DNA of 64,000 nucleotides from NCBI GenBank assembly GCA_030770545.1, contig CM061106.1, positions 8,226,001-8,290,000 on the forward strand, written 5' to 3'. A model generated the notes under the pieces. The model had not been told where the DNA came from and ran no database searches. It saw only the letters and a program-made list of their open reading frames with translations. Made by a program: the position numbers and the translations under genes. The stretch is from Macropodus opercularis. Lineage: Eukaryota > Chordata > Actinopteri > Anabantiformes > Osphronemidae. How positions within the stretch are numbered: position 1 is the first letter of the stretch; each line of letters opens with the position of its first letter. This document shows, in pieces, positions 23,330 to 32,800 of the stretch.

Positions 23330-23744
23330 TCGTTGACCCACCTCAGGTCCCTCTGCCTGTGAGTGGGGGGATTTGTAGCCAGAAATGATTTTCAGGCTTC
23401 TCCTCCTGATGCTCTGCTGCTGTAGCTGCATCTCCATCTTCTTATGTAGCTTATGTAGCCTTTCCCTCTTTGATCTTTCTCCTCAGCTCCTCCTTATTCC
23501 CTGATCTGAAAGCTCTCTTCTTCTCCTTTAATAGCTTTAATATCAGGAGTGATCCAGGGCTTGTTGTTAGCAAAGCACCGCACCTCACTGGAGGGGACAG
23601 TGTTTTTAAGCTGAAATCCATGTAGTCAGCTATGCAGCCTGTGAGGCCATTTCCATCCTCCCTGCGTGGGGAGCAGAGCTCCATTCACACAGTGGTGGTG
23701 AAACAGGCCCTGAAAGCCTCCTCACTCTCAACAGTCCACCTCTT
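23330..23744 (-). mobile_element. Non-LTR retrotransposon fragment (endonuclease-RT linker)
   Basis: Minus-strand translation gives KRWTVESEEAFRACFTTTVW near 23680-23740 and LKEKKRAFRSGNKEELRRKI near 23480-23540, a linker region typical of a family of fish LINEs. The same element resumes on the far side of the solo LTR (about 24638-24704, ADHSVVQVQPVYPVV). Related minus-strand sequence lies at 40800-41520. All frames are broken. Confidence 0.65.
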
Positions 23745-24632
23745 TGTCACGTTTGTGGAACCAGGATGTGCTTGAGAGGGATGGAACAGGCTGAATCACA
23801 GGATGAGGTTAATTTGGAGTGAGTTTATTAGCTGAACATGATCAAAGCAAGGCAGAATGGCAGAGGAAAAGCAGGAACAGAACAGCTGGCAGACGGGCAT
23901 GGAGTGGGTTGATGTCCGGGAGGTTACGGCGAGGGTGCTGAAGTCCACTAGGGGGAGCGGAGTCCGGTTCTCTCCGGTGGTTTTCCGAGCGAGCGAGAAC
24001 AGATAGGCAGCGCCTCCAGAGCGCCGTGACGTGGTCTCAGGTACGGGTCCTACTTCCCACTCAGTCCTGATAATTAAACAAAGTTCGACAAAAGAGAAAC
24101 CAAGGACGAGCCGAACCGGCTGATAAGTTCACAGAGGGAACGATTAAATGTCCGGGGAGCAAGGACCGAAACCCTTGCAGTTTGGCTCCGCTTCGTCTCT
24201 GGCTCGTCCGGGAGTAGCGTGGCTGCCGAGCCCAGAGACCGCGGCGGACAGGGAATCTCACTCACCAATCTGGTGGAAAACAGGTCCGTGGAGATCAGAG
24301 CGAAGAAGAAGAGAGCTATGACGAGGGTAAGCACACACTCGAGTGTCGTGGTCGGGAGCTTGGTCGGGATCCGTGGTCTGGAGTCCGAGTGTGACGGTCG
24401 TTATCGAGAGCTGGCGGAATTCGGGGTCTCGAGTCCGGGGATGACGTTCGACGATCTGACAGGGAGTGAACTGGGCAGAGAGCTTATGAAGGCAGGTGAA
24501 CAGGTGAATGTAATCAAACAGGTGCAGGTAATCAGACAGGATGGTGCTAATGATGGGGGGTGTGGTGAGCATCTCCACTGGGTGGAGTCTCACCCAGTGA
24601 AGGTCCGATCGGCAGCCTTGCCGATCGTGACA
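23745..24632. mobile_element. Solo LTR (888 bp) with CTCTT target duplication
   Basis: The block starts TGTCACG and ends CGTGACA (TG...CA termini within short inverted ends) and is flanked by CTCTT on both sides (23740-23744 and 24633-24637). Removing it rejoins the LINE fragment in which it sits. No internal retroviral domain is present, so it is most simply an LTR left by recombination between two LTRs. A possible poly(A) signal near the 23745 end on minus suggests minus orientation. The 5-bp duplication suits gypsy-type or retrovirus-like elements. Long open frames crossing it (24219-24758) are incidental. Confidence 0.75.
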
Positions 24633-24689
24633 CTCTTGACTGTGTACGACCGGATAGACAGGCTGGACCTGCACAACGCTGTGGTCAGC

Positions 24690-24830
24690 TTCCCAGTGAA
24701 GCACAAGAATACCAACGAAGTAGAGACGATCAAAATGAACAAGAATCAGGGCTATTAATAAACTACTAAGCTACAAGATACTGGTCAATAGAAAATAAAT
24801 CATTTCAGGACACATTTATTCTTCTGCTGA
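24690..24830 (+). repeat. Inverted repeat arm 1 (partial exon-like copy)
   Basis: It matches 25238-25372 in reverse complement at roughly 80% by eye. The first 69 bp translate as FPVKHKNTNEVETIKMNKNQ plus GY and a TAA. Indels between the arms begin only after this stop, as in two copies of a coding 3' end with its UTR. Compared with arm 2, about 22 bp are missing just upstream of FPVKH, and the sequence then runs into the LINE fragment. Confidence 0.65.
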
Positions 24831-25303
24831 GTAAGTTAAGACAAAAACTAATATTCCCAACAGTCAAGAGGTTGATAAAGTTGGTAACAGGCTGAATAAT
24901 GTTAGGTCAAGCTGTACAAACATCAGCTTGTGGTTTCAGTAAAAATAACCAGGTCACTTTTAACAAAGGACATTTTGAGGGACCCAGAGATCCATGTCAT
25001 TCAAAACACACATTAGAACAAAAAACAATATCTTCTAACACCTACAAAAAAGCAGAGAACAGCAAACTACTTATGGTCATCCGATAAGGATTAGAGGGAA
25101 AATAAAATCCATACTGTTTGTATTCGTTATATTAATCTGATGGAGTGTTATCAGAACATTTGCACAAAGCCTAAATGCTTTTCATTATCCATCTGTTGTG
25201 TTGTACAGAAAAGAAGAAATCACCTCAGCTAATAGAAAAGCACAAGAATAAATGTCTTGAAATTATTTATTTTATATTGACCAGTATTGTGTAGCTACAT
25301 TTA

Positions 25304-25498
25304 TTAATAACCCTGATCCATGTTTGTTTTGATCTTCTCTACTTCGTTGGTATTCATGTGTTTCATTGGGAACATTTGACTGATATAATACAGCAGCTGA
25401 CCACGAACTAAAGCTAAACAGGTTTCTCTGGAGATAAGGGTGGGATTTCCATGATATGAGGCCTTCTCCCTTATCTGTCCCCCACGAGTTGCTGCCCT
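25304..25498 (-). CDS. Candidate last exon of an unrecognised gene
   Basis: After a plausible acceptor (GTCAGTCTTAG) the minus strand is open for 64 codons, from RAATRGGQIREKASYHG through TLISRETCLALVRGQLLYY to NTNEVEKIKTNMDQGY and TAA. A second, shorter copy of its 3' end lies in inverted orientation at 24690-24757, with the reading frame and stop kept. I do not recognise the family and found no upstream exon on minus before the next gene. It may be a lone exon left by a duplication, or part of a mobile element. Confidence 0.35.
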   Translation of the reverse strand, partial: RAATRGGQIREKASYHGNPTLISRETCLALVRGQLLYYISQMFPMKHMNTNEVEKIKTNMDQGY

Positions 25499-25509
25499 CT
25501 AAGACTGAC

Positions 25510-26820
25510 GTCTAACAATATATCTGTTAGCACGTGGTCGTGGAAGCCACCAACTGAAGGCTGAACTAATATTTAAACTCCTTCCTGTAACACTGGACAT
25601 GATACCATCTAGAGGAAAACAACTTGAGTGTATGTAGTAGTTGCAGTTCTGTGCACACAGAGCCTGTAAAACCCAGACCTGCACAAACAGTGATCCTGTG
25701 ACTTCTTCACACATGCAACCGGTTTCAATGCTCGATAGATTAAGGGAAACCTGTCATGTCACATGTTGACAAATATTACTAATAAAAAATAGATAAATCA
25801 CAGAATTCTATGTTTAATCTCATTTTTGCAAATCTTTTCCTGCACAGTCTGTATTTATAACAACCCTGGTTGAAATAATCTACTGTTTATTTCAAGCATT
25901 GTTGTCCATTAAAATACAAATGACATCATGACAATAGACGCAGATTCAGCTTCTCCAGTCATGTGCAGAAGTGTCTCTGGGTCAGACACTGAACTCCAAG
26001 CTGTCAGCAGGTATCAGGACTCTGTGTGTGTGATGGTTCATGAGACTGTTTATTCACTTCAACGTAGCATCATTTATTTCTACTTGCTCAAAGTCTTAAA
26101 AAGCCTTAGGAACTGAATTTAGATGTTTATGTACATTTAAATATAGTTTATGTACGTTGGCTGAAGCCTTAATCATTTGCTGGAGGAAGTTCAATATTTC
26201 TTATATATATGAATAAACGTAAACGCAGCACAGACCTGCTACAGAATCTACAGAATGACTGAATCTGGGTCGTTGCCATTGTCGACTCATGTTATTTGAG
26301 AGAGTTTAGTTTAACTAATAATAGTAATAGCTTCAAAGCTACATTTCCAGTCAGTTTAAGACCAAAGCTGGAAGTATTAATTAATTATATAGTCCATTAA
26401 CCTCAACTGATTCCACGTCGTAAACTACTTTGCTGTGGTCTCAGTTCAGTCACTGAGCACATTTGGGGACTTTCCATTGAACTGTGTTTACATTAGTGCT
26501 GGTGGCCTTGATTACACACATGCTCCAGGGTCATAGTCCTGAGAGCTGAACCCTGATGACTGACAGCTGTCACAGACATCCTCCTCATCAGCGACTCTGA
26601 CTCCCGTCCTCATCTGGATGTTCCAGAGTTTCTTCTGTGTCTTCAGGTTCCTGATCCGCTTGGTCTAATCTGGGGAGTTGGATATTATGGCAGTGAGGTC
26701 ACAGGTCGACTCCTCTGTCCTGTGGGCAATTCAATACGTGGGTAAATCATTTATGAAGAAACCCCCGTGTTGTGGTTTGCAGATGGAACCTCCATTAATC
26801 AATCAAAGGAGGGAAAACCC
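25510..26820. other. Spacer, no gene recognised
   Basis: AT-rich sequence upstream of the lipocalin-like gene. No exon, RNA or named repeat was recognised; it may hold the gene's distal regulatory DNA. Confidence 0.4.
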
Positions 26821-26832
26821 AGCAGCTGCTCC

Positions 26833-26838
26833 TATAAA
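26833..26838 (+). promoter_or_regulatory. TATA box of the STX/TTX-binding-like gene
   Basis: TATAAA in the context CTCCTATAAAGGCTG, 51 bp upstream of the start codon, placing the transcription start near 26863-26868 and leaving a very short 5' UTR. This is typical of highly expressed secreted plasma-protein genes. Confidence 0.7.
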
Positions 26839-26888
26839 GGCTGAACTCGCTGGTTCTGACGGCAGTGTCAGTCGTGATCTGGACCATC

Positions 26889-29800
26889 ATGAACGTGTGC
26901 TTCAGCTCCTGGTTCCTGGCGGTTGGGCTGTTTCTGAGCAGCTCAGCTCTGACCCCTGAAGAGTGTCAGCCTTTGGTCGCTCCTCTGTCTCTGGACAACC
27001 CAGTAAAACCTCCTGAGCCTTTTAGAAACTCTGTCAGGTTTAACTTCATCTCAGGTTACAATGATCAAGAAGTATTCAAGTTTCTGCTGAAGATCATGGA
27101 CAGCAGCTGGTTGAACATCTCTGCATCCAAGCCCAACGGACTAGTCGTGTCCGAGGAGAGCAGAATGTGAGTAGCCGTCACCGCGGGGGTCTGGGTCCGT
27201 GGGCGCTAACTCAACTCCTCCTGTGTTCCCTCCCCAGGAACGGAACCTGCTTTAAATCAACAACCAACATAAACTACGGTAGTAACGCTGCAACAAGCTC
27301 ACGTAAGTTAGACTGAATCTCACTGAACGGGTTCTCCAACGCTCAGTAGATGTGAGTGAACATGGTGTGAAGAAACTAGCGCGAACAAACTGGAGAACAT
27401 GAGTCAGACAGGGGGGGGGGGGGGGGGCTAACGGGAGTGTGTGCAGGTTGGTCAGCTGCCATTACACACAAAAGACGTAACGTCTGACTTCATCAAACAA
27501 AACAGACACAAACTAAACCCAAAACCAAAAAGTTAGAGCTGCAACAAAAGGAGCCTCGATGCTTCCTGTTTGGTCTTCTGTCATTGCCGTGCGAGTAAAA
27601 TACCGAAACCCATTAGTGTCTCGTCTTCTGACTTCAGGCGACAACGAAACCATTGTGTTTCACATGCTGCCGAGCTGCGATGACTGTTTGCTCCTCAGCA
27701 TCAAGGGCACCGCGAATGTTGGGAAATTACTCGCACTGATGAAGCTGAAGAGCTCGGAGGAGGTGATCCCTGTACGCGCCCTGAATCTGCTGGGTAAGAA
27801 CAGATGTAACAGTATTATCATTTAATGTTCCATTGAGCTGTGTCCAGGCGTGCTCTTTTGCGCCATCTACTGGTGGTTTGTGGCGGGTACAGTTGTTTTG
27901 TGTTTCAGTTTCTGCCCGGGCCCATTTTGTGGAGACGCACGCTGTCGGCAGGCTGTGGCTGTCGGTTGGCTCCACTTGATAACGAAAAGAAGGGTGGAAA
28001 TTCGAGATAAAGTTAGGAAATAAGAGCAAGGGAAGAGAGAAAGAAGAAAGTGAAGTATTATTTAGCCCCCTCTGGGATGTCAGCTCACGAGGTTTGTGTT
28101 CTTTAAAGCTCAACAAAGCTGTAACATTGGATAAGAACAAGCTTTGATATCTTGTTTTCTCTTTATGTTGTTTTTCTTTGTGAACAGTTCTCACGGGTTG
28201 TTAAGACAGAATAAACCCTGTTTTATATTTCTACATCGTGCTTTGGTTGATCCTTGAGGGCGCTACAGTGAGAACTCCCGTCTGCTGAGCGCGGGTAGGT
28301 AATGGACGGTGCCGACAACGAGCAACAGGTGTCACCATCAGCCACAGCGATGCACAGCAAGGAAGGAGCCACCGCTGGAAGGTTCAGGTGCCCCGAAAAA
28401 TAAGTGTTGCCCCGGTTAAAGGACTAGCTTGAATTCTTCTACAAGAGCGAGAGAGAAAAATGGACTGTTAAAGGAATTAAGACTAATCTGTCTCTATTGA
28501 TGAACAAAGCAAAGGACTGGAATATTTTCTATTGTTTAGATTTCTACTGCTTAAGTGACTGATATGCATACAGTGTTAAATTTGATGTTGTGATAAGTAA
28601 CCTACACATTCAGTGATTTCAGTAAGTACCAGAAGATAAATATTCTGGCTTGGTAAAGATATTTAATAGTGTTTCTTAGTTACAGTTATTTAAATCTTGA
28701 CTTTATGTTATATCTAAAGAGTTATAACTGTGCTTCAAGGTTACAACAAGAAGCTAAAGTAACATCAACATTCACTCACTTATTACCAAATCGAAATCAA
28801 CCTGCTTCATTAAATTCTGCACTTAAGACTAAGTTACAAATAAAAATTAAATAGAATAGATAAAAACTCCAACAATGGCAGAGCATGAGGTTAATCCAGA
28901 AGTAAATGAAGATGTTGATGTTGAACAAGCTCATACAGACAAGGAATTACAAGCCGCAGAAGGCACAGCTGATGATGTCTCTACTACCTCACAAGGAGCA
29001 CGGAGAAGCCAAAGAGTCCGTACACTGACGGAAAAGGGCCAAGAATTCCACAAGGAGCTCGTAGAGAAGGCTGCATGTCGTTTCAGAGGACACTATGATA
29101 AGTGGAAAGCTGCTGTTAAGGACGCTAAAGGAGCCATAGATGAGAAGTACTCAGAGGATCTGCTACAGGACCATGTCTCCAAGGTTTCAAATGCTTCTGA
29201 GGGTGTGAATGCTGCCTACGTTGAGTTAAGACGCATTGAATCTCCAGATAATGAGACAAGACGGAGAATGGATGCATGTGAAGCCATAACAAAGACAATT
29301 ATCGGAGCAGTAGCAAGGTGCTCTAACCCAAGTAAATCTGAAGTTCAAGGAGATGAAAACTGGAAAGAGACTGAGCCTATATCTAAGTTAGTAGCCTCAG
29401 ACAAGATGAGTGTAAGGTCACACCACACTAAGCTCTCTTCTCGCTCAAGGGTCTCCTCTAGAAGCTCCAGCTGGCTTTCAGCCAAAAGACAAGATGCAGC
29501 TGCTGATGTTGCAGCAAATGAAGCTGCTCTGCAAGTTCTGCTTGAACAAGAAACTCATATGAAGGAAATCGAAAGACAAGAAGCGGAAATAGCACAAAGA
29601 CAGAGAGCTCTAGAAGCTAAGCGCAGAGAAGTAGAGCGACTTGAGACAATAAAAAAGCTAAACGCAGCAAAGGCTAGACAGCAGGTGTATGAACAAAGTG
29701 AATGTTCAGATGAAGAGATATACACCCTACTTCACCACAGTCCTGTCAAAAACAATGAAGTCAAGTCTGAGAACAATGACTCACATTGCAAACAGTGTTC

Positions 29801-32800
29801 TTCACCGCAAATTATGACACCTCAACGAGAAGTGAACACGACAGATCTGGTCAAGGCATTTGCAGAGTCTCTTAGTGTAAGCCGTCTTCCGGTACCAGAG
29901 CCTACAATATTCAGTGGCGATCCTATTAGATTTAATGATTGGAAGATTTCCTTTCAAACCTTGATTGACAGGAAAAATATACCAGTTGAAGAGAAGACTT
30001 ATTACCTGAGGAAGTATGTAGTAAGTGGGCCTGCAAAGAAGGCAATAGAAGGCTACTTTCCGCTTGGCACAGAATCAGCATACTATGCAGCATGGTCAGT
30101 TCTGGAAGAGAGGTATGGCAATCCCTTCCTCGTAGCTAAAGCCTATCGAGACAAACTCGATGCATGGCCAAAGATAAGCTCCAAAGACAGTATGGAACTT
30201 CAAGCATTTGCTGACTTCCTCTGCTGCTGCAAGACAGCCATGTTACAAATGAAGGGGCTTGAAGTGTTCAATGACTGCAATGAAAACCAAAAAATGCTTG
30301 CAAAACTCCCAGATTGGCTCACTTCAAGATGGAATAGAAAGGTTATGGAAGTGCAAGAGGAAAACCACACCTTCCCGAGCTTCAGCCAATTTGTGGACTT
30401 CATCTCACGGGAAGCCAAAATTGCCTGTAACCCCATAACATCTCTCTTCGCTCTGAAACCAATTGAAATTGAAAGTACAAAAACCCAAAAGAACAAAGGC
30501 TATGGAGCAAAGGTACTGGCAACTAACTTAAATGAAAGATCTGTCAGTACTAGTTGTGCATACTGTGAGAAGTTGGGTCACAGCCTACTTAATTGCTGGA
30601 AGTTTATGAGTGAGAGTATTCATGAGAGACTAAATTTTGTTCAAGACAAGAAGTTATGCTTTGGCTGTCTAAAGTCTGGTCACCACTCCAAGGATTGTGA
30701 AAGCAGAGCCACCTGTGATACATGTGATAAAAAACATCCAACGTGTCTTCATGATAACCGTACCAGAGAAGAAAGAACAAGAAAAGATCAAACCAGCAGT
30801 GACAGGACAAGACAAAGAAACCCAGACACTTTACAAGACGATACCGTCACACCAAGCGAAGCAACTTCTAACAGAGTTGCACAGAATGTTGATGACACTC
30901 ACACATCCTGCATTGTTCCAGTATGGGTGTCAGCTGAAGGCAAGCCAGAGCATGAAGTTCTTGTGTACGCGCTCCTTGATACGCAGAGCGACACAACCTT
31001 CATTCTCGAAGAAACAGCACAAGCTCTGCATATTAAAGGTAAATCAGCTCAGCTAAGGCTTACCACCATGTCATCAAGAAACACAGTTGTGTCGTGTCGC
31101 AAGCTTTCAGGTCTACAAGTAAGAGGATTTTATTCAAACAAGACAATTTCCCTACCAGTAACATATGCAAGGGACTTCATACCTGCAAACCGAGATCATA
31201 TTCCAACCCCTGGAACAGCCAAGGCATGGCCTCATCTTGAATGCATTGCGGAGGAGATCGCTCCACTACAAAGCTGTGATATTGGCCTACTGATTGGCTA
31301 CAACTGCCCCCAAGCACTTGTTCCTCGTCAAGTTGTGTCAGGAAATGAAAATCAGCCGTTCGCACAAAGGACTGATCTGGGATGGAGTATTGTGGGTTAT
31401 GGCAATCCATGTCTTGATTATGGAGATCCTTTCGGAGTAAGCCATCAGGTCATTGTGAAGGAGGTGGTGCCGGATATTGAAACCTCCTCAAACTTCACCA
31501 ACAAGGTTCACTATGTTTTCAGAACTCAAATAAAGGAAATGATCTCCCCTACAGAGGTCCTGAAAATGTTAGAATCTGACTTTGTTGAGAAGTTCCCAGA
31601 AGATGTAAACATCTCTCAAGAAGATCTAAAATTTCTAGCAAAGATAAGGAAAGGCATCAGACACAAGGAGGATGGCCATTTTGAGATGCCACTCCCATTC
31701 AAGAGTGAAAGGCCTAACTTGCCAGATAATAAGGCATGTGCTATTCATCGCCTCAAATGTTTAGGAAAAAAACTCAAGAGGAACAAGCAGTACTACATGG
31801 ACTACAAGAAGTTCATGGATGAGATAATAGCCCTTGGGGATGCTGAAAGAGTACCAGAGCAAGACATCGACAAGAGACCAGCTTGGTACATCCCACACCA
31901 TGGGGTGTATCATCCTCAAAAACCCGGAAAGATTCGCGTTGTCTTTGACGCCTCCGCCAAGTTCAGAGGCACCTCTCTAAATGACCATCTCCTGACTGGC
32001 CCAGAGCTGACAAACACCCTGCTTGGAGTCTTGTGTCGCTTCCGAAGAGGCCCAGTGGCCTTCATGTGTGATATTGAACGCATGTTCCATCAGTTTCATG
32101 TGAATGCTTGCGATCAAGATTACCTACGGTTCCTGTGGTGGGAGGATGGAGACCTCGAAACTCCATTCACTGTCTACCGAATGAAAGTACACTTATTCGG
32201 CGCAGCGTCTTCTCCAGGTTGCGCAAACTATGGCCTCAAACACCTCGCAGCTGAAGGAGAAGGAAGTTTTGCTGAAGAAACCATCAAGTTCATCAAAACT
32301 AACTTCTATGTCGATGATGGACTAGGAAGTGTCGACACTGAAGAGCAAGCAATACAGCTTGTCAATGAAGCACGCAAGCTCTGCAGGATGGGCAACCTTC
32401 GGCTGCATAAGTTCATCTCAAACAGCACCCTAGTTCTAGCTTCGCTTCCAAAGGAAGAATGTGCTGTAGTTGCCAAAGATCTAGATATGGCACTCGGTGA
32501 AGTGCATATGGAGAGAGCACTTGGCGTACAATGGTGTGTGGAATCAGACCAATTCCAGTTCCGAGTGGTTGTTAAGGAAAATCCACTCACCCGAAGAGGA
32601 GTATTATCCACAGTCGCCTCTGTATTCGATCCATTTGGGTTTGTGTCGCCTTTCATTTTGCTAGGAAAGCAAATCTTGCAACAAATGTGCCGAGATAAGC
32701 TCAGCTGGGATGATAGCTTACCTGACAGTCTTCGACCTCGGTGGGAGTCTTGGCTCCGGGATCTGGGAAACCTGGCAGATGTAAAGATTTGCAGATGCTA

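Noticed and set aside
24219..24758. 179-codon open frame on plus
   Set aside because: It crosses the end of the solo LTR and the target duplication into flanking LINE DNA, so it cannot be one ancestral gene.
27727..28194. 155-codon minus-strand frame, repeated at 34984-35400
   Set aside because: It is the antisense of the two LTRs, which explains why it occurs twice.
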